Shown: one piece after another, positions 26,027 to 35,954 of the stretch
How the letters are laid out: each line of letters opens with the position of its first letter
Position numbering within the stretch: the first letter of the stretch is position 1
NCBI RefSeq assembly: GCF_006334925.1
Contig: NZ_VDHJ01000009.1
Location: 62,001 to 126,000 of the forward strand
From: Corynebacterium tapiri
GTDB taxonomy: Bacteria > Actinomycetota > Actinomycetes > Mycobacteriales > Mycobacteriaceae
DNA: 64,000 bases
Direction: 5' to 3'
Translations under genes and position numbers: made by a program
Notes under the pieces: generated by a model
Told to the model about the DNA's origin: nothing
The model's input: only the letters and a program-made list of their open reading frames with translations
The model's database searches: none

Positions 26027-26289
26027 GGGGGCTCAACCTCGAAGACCTGGTAGTCGTGTGTGATGCGCTGGGCCTGGAAATACGTTCATATTCCGGATTG
26101 GCTGCCGTGGCGGCGGTAACCAACCCGCACCTCATGGGCATCCCGGTGCACTCCAGCCAGCAAGATCAGGCCCGCGCTGTGCGCGAGACCGTGCATCGTC
26201 TCGAGCCTCTGCGCGAGGGCAACGGGCTTCTTGTCAGTGCGCTCATCGACGTCCTGGCACACCTGAACTCTCAACCTCCGGTTGAGTAA
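26023..26289 (+). CDS. Degenerate Fic/Doc-fold protein, toxin partner remnant
   Basis: An 88-residue protein whose layout follows Doc-type toxins: LNLEDLVVVCDALG at the start, a Gly-Leu-containing middle and a loop EPLREGNGLLVS at residues 61-72. The Fic/Doc loop is HxFx(D/E)GN(G/K)xxR. Here the EGNG core survives, but the catalytic His is Glu61, Phe is Leu63 and the final Arg is Ser72. AMPylation or phosphorylation activity is therefore unlikely. The start is a GTG overlapping the antitoxin stop. It may be a pseudo-toxin retained as a binding partner, or a new family member. Confidence 0.6.
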   Translation: MRGLNLEDLVVVCDALGLEIRSYSGLAAVAAVTNPHLMGIPVHSSQQDQARAVRETVHRLEPLREGNGLLVSALIDVLAHLNSQPPVE

Positions 26290-26330
26290 GTAGCGTCTGT
26301 TGTGAAAGCCATGTTACTTTTGGGGCCGTT

Positions 26331-26525
26331 GTGGTTGCAGTGGCTTCTGAGGTTACTGTGGCGGAAGAGCTGCAACAAGTGCAGGCGGTTGCCTATCCCC
26401 TCTCTGTGGTGGACGAGGGTGTAGGCAGCCGCCTGATTGTGTTGATCAATAGTGGGGCAGATCCGCTTTTGGGCAGGACACTCGTTGGTGTTACCGGTGC
26501 GTTTTTGGCTTCCGGTCGTCACTAA
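26331..26525 (+). CDS. Possible small protein, unknown
   Basis: A 64-residue open frame from a GTG, Val/Ala-rich with hydrophobic strands (VTVAEELQQVQAVAYPLSVVDEG). No ribosome binding site is visible, and the composition alone is weak support. It is followed by AAAACC...GGTTTT (26524-26556), a possible shared terminator with the convergent flavin reductase gene. It may not be a gene. Confidence 0.3.
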   Translation: MVAVASEVTVAEELQQVQAVAYPLSVVDEGVGSRLIVLINSGADPLLGRTLVGVTGAFLASGRH

Positions 26526-26596
26526 AACCGGGTTTGCACACAGTGACCTGGGTTTTTAACCGTCGAGAAGCCTTTTGGTGACGACCGGAAGCCTCA

Positions 26597-27070
26597 TCAA
26601 ATCTGGTATTCCATCAACTCGGTCACGCGGCGCTGATGATGAACAATGGGCCGACCAATCTTGGGGTCGTGCAAGACGTTATCCACTGCCAGAACGACAA
26701 AGATGTGGTCGCCCATCTCGATCTCACGCTCGATGTGGCAGACCAGGCTCGTCGGAGCATCAGCGATGATGATGGCACCCGCATCCGCCCGGTAGGTCGA
26801 GCCGACCAGGCGCTCGTGAGAGGGCAGCGAATATGAGTCGATCAAACCGGAGTGTCCTCCGGTCAGGATGTTTATGCCCAGCGAGGTGGCCTCACGCAGG
26901 AGGGGCCACGTCGATGATCCGCGCTTGACGGAGATTCCCACGAGGGCGGGGTCGTCGGAAAGCGCGACGAAGGAACTGAGCACCATCGCAATATCCTGCT
27001 CCCCCACCCGGGCCGCCACGGCGGTGATGGGTGTGGGGATCGCACGGTAAACATCAGCGATAGTGGGCAC
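26597..27070 (-). CDS. Flavin reductase-like FMN-binding protein
   Basis: A 157-residue protein of the flavin reductase domain family (HpaC/SsuE-like). It opens MPTIADVYRAIPTPITAVAA and carries the LSSFVALSDDPALVGISV strand that holds FMN. Such proteins supply reduced flavin to partner monooxygenases. In corynebacteria some (SsuI) serve sulfonate or sulfonate-ester desulfurisation. The start used is the GTG at 27070, because GGAGGA lies eight bases upstream; a TTG at 27088 would include the ribosome binding site in the coding region. A perfect McbR-like operator overlaps its promoter. It sits between gyrB and the RHH/Fic pair, with no monooxygenase next to it. Confidence 0.8.
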   Translation of the reverse strand: MPTIADVYRAIPTPITAVAARVGEQDIAMVLSSFVALSDDPALVGISVKRGSSTWPLLREATSLGINILTGGHSGLIDSYSLPSHERLVGSTYRADAGAIIIADAPTSLVCHIEREIEMGDHIFVVLAVDNVLHDPKIGRPIVHHQRRVTELMEYQI

Positions 27071-27095
27071 GGTGAGCTTCCTCCTCAAACTTTGC

Positions 27096-27111
27096 TAGAC
27101 AGCATAGTCTA
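27096..27111. promoter_or_regulatory. McbR-like operator, perfect copy
   Basis: TAGAC-AGCATA-GTCTA is an exact match to TAGAC-N6-GTCTA, 26 bp before the flavin reductase GTG. On the minus strand the spacer reads TATGCT, which fits a -10 hexamer, so the operator would sit on the promoter. A further GTCTA...TAGAC pair (27107-27122) extends the symmetry. The spacer matches those at 251 and 407. Confidence 0.65.
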
Positions 27112-27161
27112 TAGAGGATAGACCCATCCGTACACACTGGGCGCTAAGGCCTAGACAAGGC

Positions 27162-29240
27162 CTAGACGTCGAGGAAGCGCACGTCCTTAGCCTTGCGGGT
27201 AATAAAGGAGCGGCGAGCTGCGACGTCGTCGCCCATGAGGACGCTGAACAGCTCGTCGGCACGCTGGGCGTCTTCCATCTCCACCTGGCGCAGGATGCGC
27301 GTCTCCGGGTTAAGCGTGGTCTCCCAGAGCTCGGAGGGGTTCATCTCGCCGAGACCCTTGTAACGCTGGATGCCGTCATCGGTGTTGATCTTGCGGCCAG
27401 CGTTGAGGCCCTCTTCCAGCAGCTCGTCGCGCTGCGCGTCAGAGTAGGCGTAGCCGGGCTCGCCGGACTTCCACTTGAGCTTGTACAGCGGCGGGTTAGC
27501 CAGGTAGACGTGGCCGTTCTCGATCAGCTGCGGCATGAAGCGGAAGACCAAGGTCAACAGCAGGGTGGCGATGTGCTGGCCGTCGACATCCGCATCGGCC
27601 ATGAGCACAAACTTGTGATAACGCAGCTTGGAGATGTCGAACTCCTCGTGTATACCGGTACCCAGCGCCGTGATGATCGCCTGGACCTCGGCATTCTTGA
27701 GCACCTTGTCCATGCGGGCCTTCTCCACGTTCAGGATCTTGCCGCGAATCGGCAGGATGGCCTGGTACATGGAATCGCGGCCCTGCTTGGCGGAACCACC
27801 TGCGGAGTCGCCCTCCACGATGAACAGCTCGGCCTGGTCCGGGGTCTTGGTACGGCAATCAGAGAGCTTGCCAGGCAGGCCGCCGATGTCGGTGGCGGAC
27901 TTGCGGCGCACCAGGTCGCGCGCCTTGCGGGCAGCGATGCGGGCCTGGGAGGACGCCACGGCCTTGTTCACCACGGCCTTGGCCTCAGCTGGGTTGGCGT
28001 CGAACCAGAAGGAGAGGTGCTCGTTGACGGCCTTCTGCACGAACGAGCGGATCTCGGTGTTGCCCAGCTTGGTCTTGGTCTGACCCTCGAACTGGGGATC
28101 ACCCACGCGCACCGAGATGACTGCGGCCAGGCCCTCACGGCAGTCCTCGCCGCTGAGCTTCGGGTCCTTCTCCTTGACCAGCTTGTTCTCGCGCGCGTAC
28201 TTGTTCATCAGGGAGGTCAGCGCGGAGCGGAAGCCCTCCTCGTGCGTACCACCCTCATGGGTGTTGATGGTGTTGGCAAAGGTGTGCACGGACTCCTGGT
28301 AGCTGGAGTTCCACTGCATCGCGATCTCGACCTCGTGGTCCTCGCCCTTGGCCTCCAGGGAGATGACCGACGGGTGGACGGCAGTCTTGGTCTTGTTCAA
28401 GTGCTGGACGTAGTCCACCAGCCCCTCCGGGTAGTGGTACGTCACCGACTTCTCGCGCGGGGCCTTCTTCTGCTCGGACTTTTCATCCTGGTCAGAAGCG
28501 TCGTCGCTAAGCGCGACCTCACCGATGGCCGCATCGTCGAAGGAATCGCCGTCGAGCTCCTGAGCCGTGTCACCCTCCTGCGCGAGTGCCTCGAGCTCGA
28601 GCTCCTCGGCGCTCACGCGCTCGTCGCGCAACGTGATGGTCAGGCCCTTGTTCAAAAAGGCCATTTCCTGCAGGCGCTTGGCGATGGTGTCGAAGTTGAA
28701 GTCGACCGTCTCAAAGATGTCCGGGTCCGGCCAGAAGCGCTGGGAGGTACCGGTACCGCGGGCATTCTCACCCTCGATGAGCTCCTCCGGAACGGCCTTG
28801 TCAAAGTTCTGGTACCAGTGCTTGCCGTCACGCTTGATGTGCGTCTCCATGCGCGTCGACAGCGCGTTCACCACGGAGATACCCACGCCGTGCAGACCAC
28901 CGGAGACCGCGTAGGAATCGGAGTCGAACTTGCCGCCAGCGTGCAGCTGAGTCATAACCACCTGCACGGTCGGAGCGCCGGAGGCGTGCATGTCCACCGG
29001 GATACCGCGGCCGTTATCCACGACCTCCACGCCGCCGTCCTTGAGCAGCGTCACGGTGACCTTGTCGGCGTATCCCGCCATGGCCTCGTCGACGGAGTTG
29101 TCCACGACCTCCCACACAAGGTGGTGGAGGCCACGCACGCCGGTCGAACCGATGTACATACCTGGGCGCTTGCGGACGGCTTCCAGGCCCTCCAGGATCG
29201 TGATCGATGAGGCGTCGTAATGGGGTTGAGCAGTAGCCAC
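27162..29240 (-). CDS. gyrB: DNA gyrase subunit B
   Basis: A 692-residue ATPase subunit of gyrase. The GHKL ATPase region (about 1-220) shows [10 protein letters not shown] and GRGIPVD. The TOPRIM domain shows [14 protein letters not shown] and [10 protein letters not shown]. The C-terminus has the expected YKGLGEMNP stretch. An acidic insert (about 205-260) lies between the ATPase and transducer parts. The start is a GTG at 29240. It is separated from dciA by 149 bp. Confidence 0.97.
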   Translation of the reverse strand: MATAQPHYDASSITILEGLEAVRKRPGMYIGSTGVRGLHHLVWEVVDNSVDEAMAGYADKVTVTLLKDGGVEVVDNGRGIPVDMHASGAPTVQVVMTQLHAGGKFDSDSYAVSGGLHGVGISVVNALSTRMETHIKRDGKHWYQNFDKAVPEELIEGENARGTGTSQRFWPDPDIFETVDFNFDTIAKRLQEMAFLNKGLTITLRDERVSAEELELEALAQEGDTAQELDGDSFDDAAIGEVALSDDASDQDEKSEQKKAPREKSVTYHYPEGLVDYVQHLNKTKTAVHPSVISLEAKGEDHEVEIAMQWNSSYQESVHTFANTINTHEGGTHEEGFRSALTSLMNKYARENKLVKEKDPKLSGEDCREGLAAVISVRVGDPQFEGQTKTKLGNTEIRSFVQKAVNEHLSFWFDANPAEAKAVVNKAVASSQARIAARKARDLVRRKSATDIGGLPGKLSDCRTKTPDQAELFIVEGDSAGGSAKQGRDSMYQAILPIRGKILNVEKARMDKVLKNAEVQAIITALGTGIHEEFDISKLRYHKFVLMADADVDGQHIATLLLTLVFRFMPQLIENGHVYLANPPLYKLKWKSGEPGYAYSDAQRDELLEEGLNAGRKINTDDGIQRYKGLGEMNPSELWETTLNPETRILRQVEMEDAQRADELFSVLMGDDVAARRSFITRKAKDVRFLDV

Positions 29241-29389
29241 CGGGCGTGCACTCCCTAAATTAGAAATTCGTTTGCTTAGACCGCCTTATTCTACACCCGC
29301 CCTACCCCAGACCCGGGTTAGGCCTCGCGGGCGCGAGAGGGCCGTGTGTGCCCCGCTGACGGCATTTCCCCAGGTCGCGTTTTGCAGGA

Positions 29390-29995
29390 CTATCCGTAGG
29401 TATCGCGCGGGCCCCGGCCTTTGACGTGCAACGCGCCCTTACGCCAGCTTGGTGCTGAGGGCCCGAAGATTTTCAGCTGCGTAATCACATCGTTGCCGAT
29501 CTTGGCCGCAATCGACTGCAGAATCGTCCGCTGCATGTATTTCAGATTCGTCGCCCACGCAGTAGAGGTGCACGTGATAAACAACGCGCCGTCTTTGACC
29601 ATCTCCACCTTGGTGTGCGCGGCGATCTGCTCCCCGACCAGGTCCTCCCAGTGCCCGGAGACCCACCCCACGGCAAGCTCGTGGCTCCACCCGCGCTGGG
29701 CGATCTCCTTGCCCAACACGGCACCAAGTGCTGGGACGTTCATGGATTTCGCTTGTCGACGCCCATCCGGCCCCGTCATTCGACCCGGGCCGCGATACCG
29801 CGGACGCTGGATATTTGAAAGTACATCCTGATCAGGAGAAACTCCGGGAATCGTGGCTTCTGGCACGTCCGCCAACTTCACCTTGCGCGCTGGCCTGTCC
29901 AGGCGGGGTAGCTTGTGTCCTCGCTTGCGCGCCTCCGCGCGAATGTGTTCGAAAGCATCAGCCACGGGATCGTGGCCAGCCTGCTCGCTCGTCAC
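29390..29995 (-). CDS. dciA: DciA-type replicative helicase loader (DUF721)
   Basis: A 201-residue protein. The C-terminal half is the DUF721/DciA KH-like domain ([46 protein letters not shown]). The N-terminal 100 residues are basic and disordered. DciA loads DnaB helicase in bacteria without DnaC/DnaI. It lies between recF and gyrB, as in mycobacteria (Rv0004). The start is a GTG that overlaps the recF stop. Confidence 0.9.
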   Translation of the reverse strand: MTSEQAGHDPVADAFEHIRAEARKRGHKLPRLDRPARKVKLADVPEATIPGVSPDQDVLSNIQRPRYRGPGRMTGPDGRRQAKSMNVPALGAVLGKEIAQRGWSHELAVGWVSGHWEDLVGEQIAAHTKVEMVKDGALFITCTSTAWATNLKYMQRTILQSIAAKIGNDVITQLKIFGPSAPSWRKGALHVKGRGPRDTYG

Positions 29996-31176
29996 GATTG
30001 TTCCTCAAGAACGGAACAGCGACCCTCGTCGGTCTGTACCACGGACACGTTATGGCGCTGAATCACGGCATCGGCGAGGTTGGACGGCAAATCCTCATCA
30101 ACTGCCGCGGTGATCAGGGTTTGCTCCGCCTGGGCTGCCACCGCAACTAGCTTCTCCCTGCGCTTGGCATCCAGCTCCGAGAACACATCGTCCAGGATGA
30201 GGACGGGATCGGACCCGGCCGCGGCCCGCATGACCTCAAACTCCGCCAGGCGCAGGGACAGGGCAAATGACCAGGTCTCGCCGTGGCTAGCAAAACCCTT
30301 GGCCGGCTGGTCACCGAGGTTGAGCTGCAGGTCGTCTCGATGCGGCCCCACCAGCGACATGCCCCGCTCGATTTCGCGCTGGCGGCGAGCCCCAAGCTGG
30401 CTCAGCATCGCCGCCTCGAGAATCTCTGGGTCGCCGGGGATGTCTTGGTCCTCCGGGAAAATACTGGAGCGATACTGCGCGCCCGCCGGGCGGGACTCGG
30501 GTGCGATCGAGGCGTAGGCGTCGTGGATCCGCTCGTGCAATTCACGCACCAGCTCCAGGCGGGCGGCCGTGACCTGGGCGCCGAGGTGTGCCAACTGACC
30601 ATCCCACACGTCCAGGGTGGCCAGGGCACTTGCTCCGTCGGCGTCGTCATAACCACGGCGCAAGGAGAATCCGGCGTTCTTCAGCAGGGCGTTGCGCTGC
30701 TTGAGCACCTTGTCATAGTCGGCCTTCACCCCAGCCTGGCGAGGGGTTTTCGCGGCAATGATTGCATCCAAGTAGCGGCGACGCTCCGCCGGCTCACCTT
30801 TGACCAGGGCGAGGTCCTCCGGGGCGAACAACACGGAGTGCGTGACCCCCAGCAGTTCCCGGGGGGACTTCAGCCTCGTGCGGTTGATCTGAGCTTGATT
30901 GCCGGCATGCGGCTTGATCAGCAGGTGGCTGGTGAGCTCGCGGCCCTGGTTGACGGTGGTCGCAGAGATTCGCGCGTCGTTGGCACTCGTACGAACCAGC
31001 GGCGCATCGACGCTGACCCGGTGCGATCCGAGGCGCGAAAGATAGCCGATGGCCTCGACGATGTTGGTCTTGCCGTACCCATTGCGGCCGACAAACACCG
31101 TGACACCGGGGGCGAGGTCGATGTCCAGCTCGGGCCAGGAGCGGAAATCACGCAGCTCAAGGTGCCTAATGTGCAC
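29992..31176 (-). CDS. recF: DNA repair/replication protein RecF
   Basis: A 394-residue SMC-like ATPase for RecA loading at gaps. Walker A is GRNGYGKTN (about residues 29-37), and the signature and Walker B parts ([12 protein letters not shown]) lie near the C-terminus. The start chosen is the GTG at 31176, giving [14 protein letters not shown], which is how the family begins. A GTG four codons earlier (31188) is possible. GAGGGG lies about 11 bases before the chosen start. It overlaps dciA by four bases. Confidence 0.95.
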   Translation of the reverse strand: MHIRHLELRDFRSWPELDIDLAPGVTVFVGRNGYGKTNIVEAIGYLSRLGSHRVSVDAPLVRTSANDARISATTVNQGRELTSHLLIKPHAGNQAQINRTRLKSPRELLGVTHSVLFAPEDLALVKGEPAERRRYLDAIIAAKTPRQAGVKADYDKVLKQRNALLKNAGFSLRRGYDDADGASALATLDVWDGQLAHLGAQVTAARLELVRELHERIHDAYASIAPESRPAGAQYRSSIFPEDQDIPGDPEILEAAMLSQLGARRQREIERGMSLVGPHRDDLQLNLGDQPAKGFASHGETWSFALSLRLAEFEVMRAAAGSDPVLILDDVFSELDAKRREKLVAVAAQAEQTLITAAVDEDLPSNLADAVIQRHNVSVVQTDEGRCSVLEEQS

Positions 31177-31254
31177 TGCGGACTTCACCCCTCACATCGA
31201 ACTGCGTTTCTACCTCCACGCCGTGTCACACCGAATCGGTGACCGAGCTAGAAC

Positions 31255-32442
31255 TTAGCCCGGCAGGCGAACCGGCATGAGCAGGTAGGTGAAGTTGGTC
31301 TCCGGTGTGGGGAACTCACCTTCGGCATTGGCCTCCGGAAGCTCCTCCGGCTCCGGAATGAGAATGGCCGGGCGCGAGGGCTCGGTGAATCCGAAAACGA
31401 CGCGATCGGTGCGAACCACGGAAAGCCCGTCCTTGAGGTAACCCGGGTTGAAGGCAATGATCAGGGAATCACGCCCCGTGAAGGCACACTCCAGCGTTTC
31501 CTCGGCGTGGCCAGAGTCGGACCCGCCAGCGGAAAGAACCACCTGGCCCGGGGAAAACTCCATGCGGATCTGCGCGTTGCGGTCGGTGACCAGGCTGACG
31601 CGGCGGATTGCCTCCTGCAGGGGGGCGATGGCCACCGATGCCATGGACGTGTGCGTCTTGGGCAACAGCGGGGCGATGTTGGGAAACTCCGCATCGAGCA
31701 TGCGCGTGGTGGTCTCCCGGCTACCGGAGTGCAGACCGAACAGGCCCTCTCCACCGACCGACTCGCCGGTGCCCACAGCGATCTCGATGTTGTCGCCCAG
31801 GGAGGTATCGAGCGTGCGGGCGTTGTCCTGCAAGGACTTGGCAGGGACCAACAACTTGGCCTTCACGTCAGCAGAAGCCGGTGCCCAGGACACCGTGCGC
31901 ACTGCCAGACGGAAGCGGTCGGTGGCGGCGAGCTTGATGTCCTCACCGTCGATTTCCACGTTGACGCCGGTGAGCATGGGCAGCGTGTCATCGCGTCCGG
32001 CTGCAGCAGCCACCTGGGTGACAGCTTCTACGAACAGTGAGGGGTCGATGGTGCCGGTGACCTCAGGCAGGGTGGGCATCTGCGGATAGTCATCCAGCGG
32101 GATGAGCGGAAGCTCGAAGCGGGACGAACCACACGCCACCAGAGCCTTGGAGCCCTCCACCTGCAACTCGACCGGCTTGTTAGGCAGGGTGTTGACGATG
32201 TCTGCCAGCAACTTACCGGCGACCGCAATGCGTCCTTCGTCGCCGACCTCGGCGTTGAGCTTTACGCGCGTGGAAATCTCGTAATCAAAGCCAGCAAGTT
32301 CCAGGTCAGAACCGGATGCAGTGATGACCATGGCACGCAGAACCGGTTGAGTCGCCTTCGTAGGCAGGCTGCGTGCTACCCAGGCGACCGCGTTAGCGAG
32401 GTCGTCGCGGGCGACGCGGAACGACACCGTTTGCGATTCCAT
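31255..32442 (-). CDS. dnaN: DNA polymerase III sliding clamp beta subunit
   Basis: A 395-residue clamp made of three similar domains; it tethers the replicative polymerase to DNA. It opens MESQTVSFRVARDDLANAVAWVARSLPTKATQPVL and ends YLLMPVRLPG, the usual clamp C-terminus. The second of two ATGs (32442) is preferred because GGAGAG lies five bases in front of it; the first ATG (32454) lacks a site. The upstream region holds DnaA boxes. Confidence 0.96.
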   Translation of the reverse strand: MESQTVSFRVARDDLANAVAWVARSLPTKATQPVLRAMVITASGSDLELAGFDYEISTRVKLNAEVGDEGRIAVAGKLLADIVNTLPNKPVELQVEGSKALVACGSSRFELPLIPLDDYPQMPTLPEVTGTIDPSLFVEAVTQVAAAAGRDDTLPMLTGVNVEIDGEDIKLAATDRFRLAVRTVSWAPASADVKAKLLVPAKSLQDNARTLDTSLGDNIEIAVGTGESVGGEGLFGLHSGSRETTTRMLDAEFPNIAPLLPKTHTSMASVAIAPLQEAIRRVSLVTDRNAQIRMEFSPGQVVLSAGGSDSGHAEETLECAFTGRDSLIIAFNPGYLKDGLSVVRTDRVVFGFTEPSRPAILIPEPEELPEANAEGEFPTPETNFTYLLMPVRLPG

Positions 32443-33030
32443 GTTGCTCTCCATCGAAGTTGGTGGCTAAACACATGCTCCCCTCGCGTGCGTTTTGTGT
32501 AACTCACCGGGGAGCGAATGACAGAAACCAACCTACCGCAGGCACGCGTTTATGTAATTCGCTTGGTCGGTTGTTGCTCGCTCCCGACGGTCGCGACATC
32601 GCGACAGGTCGGAGCGGGGTTTGTGCACATCCTCTGTCTCTATAGAGAAATTACAAGTTAAGAGTGGGAATAGCAGTAAGTCCTGTTCAATCTGTGGAAC
32701 AAGCCCTTTCGCTGCTGGTTGCTCAGCGATTCCACTGTGTGGGAAACGATGTGTGATTTCTGTGGATAACTCGGGGTGGGTGTGGATAATTTTCGGACCC
32801 CCGAAGTTACTCACAAAAGTGTGGTTCTTTATCCACCGTCCATGCACAGCTGCAGGGCGGTTGTCCACAGCTCCCCGGCGGTGAAATGCCAAGCCATTCT
32901 GTGAGCAAGAACTCGTAATCACACTCTTGTAATTACACACCTGTGGATAACACTGTGGACAATGTGCACAACGCACGAAAAAAGCCGCCCACCAGGTCAT
33001 ACGGTGGACGGCTAGGCCGGTGAGCTGCTG
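32443..33030. other. dnaN-dnaA intergenic region, candidate oriC part
   Basis: No gene is supported here. Perfect DnaA boxes (minus orientation) are at 32761-32769, 32781-32789 and 32942-32950. One-mismatch or TTGTGCACA-type boxes are at 32621-32629, 32829-32837, 32861-32869, 32954-32962 and 32963-32971. An AT-richer stretch (about 32636-32690) could unwind. In mycobacteria this interval is the functional oriC, so it is the first candidate here. Confidence 0.75.
32976..33013 (-). terminator. Rho-independent terminator after dnaA
   Basis: Stem AGCCGCCCACC (32983-32993) with GGTGGACGGCT (33003-33013), one G-T pair, followed on the minus strand by TTTTTTCG. It starts 17 bp after the dnaA stop, so dnaN needs its own promoter. 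Confidence 0.88.
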
Positions 33031-34581
33031 CTAGCGGCGGTGGCGGTTTTTGATGATTTGGGTCAGGTGTTGGATCTCGTCGTACGTATCGCGCTTCTCC
33101 GTCATCTCGGAGCGGATTTTCTTGTCGGCGTACATGACGGTCGTGTGGTCCTTACCGCCAAACTCCTGGCCGATCTTGGGCAGCGATAGCTCAGTCAACT
33201 CGCGGCACAGGTACATCGCCAGCTGGCGAGCATGCGCGACCGAGCGCATCTTGCCCTTACCCGTCAGGGTCTTTACGTCGATGTTGAAGAATTCGGCGGT
33301 CGCCTCCTTGATCGCGTCTGCGGTGATCTCCATGTCATCGGAGTCCGGCAGGATGTCGCGCAGCGCGACCTCGGCGATCTGAATCGTGATCGGTTCGCTG
33401 GTCAGCGACGCATACGCGGTCACGCGGATGAGAGCTCCTTCGAGCTCGCGTATCGACGATTGAAACTGCGAAGCAATAAGTTCCAGGACCTGGCGGTCGA
33501 CTCGATTGCCGTCAGCGGTTGCCTTCTTCTCCAGGATGGCAATGCGCGTTTCCAGATCCGGTGGCTGGACATCCGTGATCAACCCACCCTCAAAGCGCGT
33601 GCGCAGGCGATCCTCCAGGGTGGTTAGTTCCTTGGGAGGGCGGTCGGAGCTCAGGATGATCTGCTTGTTTGCCTGGTGAAGCGCATTGAAGGTGTGGAAG
33701 AACTCTTCCTGCGTTCCCTCTTTGCCCTCGAGGAACTGGATGTCATCCACCATCAGGATGTCCAGGTTGCGGTAGCGCCGCTTGAAGGATTCCTGGCGGT
33801 CGTCACGCACCGAGTTGATGTAGTCGTTGGTGAATTCCTCACTGGAGACGTACTTGATGCGCAAGCCCGGTTGCAGCTGGCTGGCATAGTGGCCGGCCGC
33901 GTGCAGCAGGTGTGTTTTGCCCAGGCCAGAGCCACCCCAGATGAACAACGGGTTGTAAGCACGGGCGGGCGATTCCGCCACCGCCACCGCTGCGCCGTTG
34001 GCGAACCGGTTCGACGAACCAACCACGAAGGTGTCAAAGGTGTACTTGGGGTTAAGGCTGGTCTCGCGGTTGGGATCGTGCGCCGGCCGCTCGCGGGGAA
34101 GGCGTTGCGGGGCAGGCACGGTCGGGTGACTAGCGGCCGGCTGATTGTGTCGGCGCGCTAGTTCATCGAGGTCCTGCGGAAGAGAAACAACAGGGTCCTG
34201 AGCTGGAGCGGGAGGCTCAGTCGCCGGGACAACCGGCTCGGGGGTCACCGGTTGAGCGGGTGGAGTTGATTGGGCCGGCGCGGCTTGCGGAGCATCTTGC
34301 TGCACGGTGACGGCCACGATGCATTGGCGGCCCATGCGTCGCTCGAAGGCAGCAGAGATATGTGGGCCCAGCTGTTCCTCGACAAAATTGCGGGCTTCAG
34401 TGTTGGGGGTAGTCAGGACGACGTAACCGTCGACAAGCACGGCGGGGCGGGATAGCTGCAGGTAAACCCGCTGGAGATGCGTAAAGGTAGGTACGGCGGA
34501 GTCAGATCGCTCGGATTGCTCGAGCAATTCCGCTACGACACCGCTCCAGGTGCCCTCGAGATCGGCGCTGGTGTCCGTCAC
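33031..34581 (-). CDS. dnaA: Chromosomal replication initiator DnaA
   Basis: A 516-residue AAA+ initiator. N-terminal domain I, a Pro/Gln/Ala-rich domain II (about 95-170), the AAA+ domain with Walker [12 protein letters not shown] and Walker B MVDDIQFL, and the C-terminal DNA-binding domain with the [12 protein letters not shown] signature. Clusters of its binding sites lie on both sides of the gene and at 14.3 kb. Confidence 0.97.
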   Translation of the reverse strand: MTDTSADLEGTWSGVVAELLEQSERSDSAVPTFTHLQRVYLQLSRPAVLVDGYVVLTTPNTEARNFVEEQLGPHISAAFERRMGRQCIVAVTVQQDAPQAAPAQSTPPAQPVTPEPVVPATEPPAPAQDPVVSLPQDLDELARRHNQPAASHPTVPAPQRLPRERPAHDPNRETSLNPKYTFDTFVVGSSNRFANGAAVAVAESPARAYNPLFIWGGSGLGKTHLLHAAGHYASQLQPGLRIKYVSSEEFTNDYINSVRDDRQESFKRRYRNLDILMVDDIQFLEGKEGTQEEFFHTFNALHQANKQIILSSDRPPKELTTLEDRLRTRFEGGLITDVQPPDLETRIAILEKKATADGNRVDRQVLELIASQFQSSIRELEGALIRVTAYASLTSEPITIQIAEVALRDILPDSDDMEITADAIKEATAEFFNIDVKTLTGKGKMRSVAHARQLAMYLCRELTELSLPKIGQEFGGKDHTTVMYADKKIRSEMTEKRDTYDEIQHLTQIIKNRHRR

Positions 34582-35433
34582 TCACATCATCCAGTCTGGT
34601 CGTTGTTGTCATTTTCGTGCACAGCTGTCTGTGAATGACATGTAATTCATCCACAGCCGTCAGTGGGATAGGTTTACCACGTTCACCACGTCTTCCACAC
34701 ATTTATCCACAGGTGTGGAGAACGTGTCGTCCACAGTTTTCCACAACTTGTCCTCAGCCTTGTGGAGAAAATGCGGACTTCCGAAAAAGGCTTTTTACCT
34801 GCGGTAACAGCAGTTCAACAAGCAAAGTCTTAAGCATTACTTGAGAGTTATCCACAGGCGAGTGTTGTCCACAGGTGTGGGAAAAAGCGATAGCGCACAT
34901 TGTTCACCACGGCTGGCGGGTCCGGCTACTCACAAAAATTCACGCTCCTTATGTGTGAAACCGCAAACCTCGAGTCTGGTGTTTTCCTGGCAGTCGGAGG
35001 ACGCCGCTTACCGCAAGTGTGCTGTGGATTCGGGGTGCGACACGCCGTTGACCTGCGTAAAAACACATTCGTGTAATTACGGGGGTACCCGTCGTTCAGC
35101 GCTTTCGGCCCGGGCGTGTCGATTTGTTGCCCACCGCGGACGTCCCGTAACCTAGGCCTGTCTGCCACAGCTCGAACGCACCAGTTACACGCGGCGAGAC
35201 TGTGCTCGTTTCAAGCGATTGCCTGAACCGGGACGCCCCAGCTGCGTCGAGTATTCGCCTCGGCGCCCACCCGGTTTAGAAGGTCGCGCTCGTCGTTACC
35301 CATACGACGTGCACACTTAACCGCACATCAGCGCGGTGGGCTTAATAGGCCACCGGCGAGACCGGCGCTCACCACAGCGCCCGATCCCACCGGTCGCTAG
35401 AGCCGACCGCGTACGACCAAAAGGAGAACAATC
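34582..35433. other. dnaA-rpmH intergenic region with DnaA boxes
   Basis: About 850 bp without a supported gene. Perfect DnaA boxes TTATCCACA are at 34703-34711 and 34848-34856. Weaker ones are at 34647-34655, 34737-34745 and 34865-34873 (TTGTCCACA). All are in the plus orientation, unlike the minus-oriented perfect boxes downstream of dnaA. The cluster probably includes the autoregulated dnaA promoter and may be part of a two-part origin. The right half holds the rpmH promoter and leader. Confidence 0.7.
35124..35153 (+). promoter_or_regulatory. Possible rpmH promoter
   Basis: TTGTTG (35124-35129), an 18-bp spacer and TAACCT (35148-35153) resemble a sigma-A promoter. It would leave a leader of roughly 270 nt before rpmH. 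Only the hexamers support it. Confidence 0.35.
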
Positions 35434-35577
35434 GTGGCCAAGGGCAAGCGCACGTTCCAGCCGAACAACCGTCGTCGTGCTCGTAAGCACGGCTTCCGTA
35501 CCCGTATGCGCACCCGTGCAGGGCGCGCCATCGTTTCCGCGCGTCGCAAGAAGGGCCGCGCAAGCCTCACCGCTTAA
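35434..35577 (+). CDS. rpmH: 50S ribosomal protein L34
   Basis: A 47-residue, very basic ribosomal protein: [19 protein letters not shown] at the start and [12 protein letters not shown] at the end, as in all L34 proteins. The start is a GTG with AAGGAG nine bases upstream. First gene of the rpmH-rnpA-yidD-yidC group that lies next to dnaA in most bacteria. Confidence 0.97.
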   Translation: MAKGKRTFQPNNRRRARKHGFRTRMRTRAGRAIVSARRKKGRASLTA

Positions 35578-35588
35578 GTCGCGCTACT

Positions 35589-35954
35589 GTGCTGCCGCGT
35601 TCGCATAAGCTGAGCTCGCCCGTCGACTTCCGGCGGACAATCAAGCTGGGTAAGCGGACCGGTGGCAAGTACTTTGTCACGCACGTGCGTGACCGCCAGG
35701 CCGAATCGCCTGCCCCCGTCGCGTTGACGGAGGGCCCGCGGTTCGGCCTTGTTGTATCCAAGTCTGTGGGCAATGCCGTGACCCGTCACGCCACGTCCCG
35801 GCGCTTGCGCCACGCCGCCTACGCGCTCATCCCGACGCTGCCGACTGGCTATGACATCGTTCTGCGTGCCCTACCGGCCGCCGCTGGAGCATCTACGCCG
35901 GAGCTGCAGCGCCAGCTTGAACGGGCCGTCGAGAAGCTACAGAAGCGTTCATGA
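35589..35954 (+). CDS. rnpA: Ribonuclease P protein component
   Basis: A 121-residue basic protein that helps the RNase P RNA mature tRNA 5' ends. It opens MLPRSHKLSSPVDFRRTI and has the signature RFGLVVSKSVGNAVTRHATSRRLRHA. The start is a GTG only 11 bases after rpmH. The 3' end overlaps yidD (ATGA). Confidence 0.95.
   Translation: MLPRSHKLSSPVDFRRTIKLGKRTGGKYFVTHVRDRQAESPAPVALTEGPRFGLVVSKSVGNAVTRHATSRRLRHAAYALIPTLPTGYDIVLRALPAAAGASTPELQRQLERAVEKLQKRS

Noticed and set aside
27140-27170. Repeated CTAGAC after gyrB as a further McbR site
   Set aside because: The two TAGAC units are direct, not inverted, and lie downstream of the gyrB stop.
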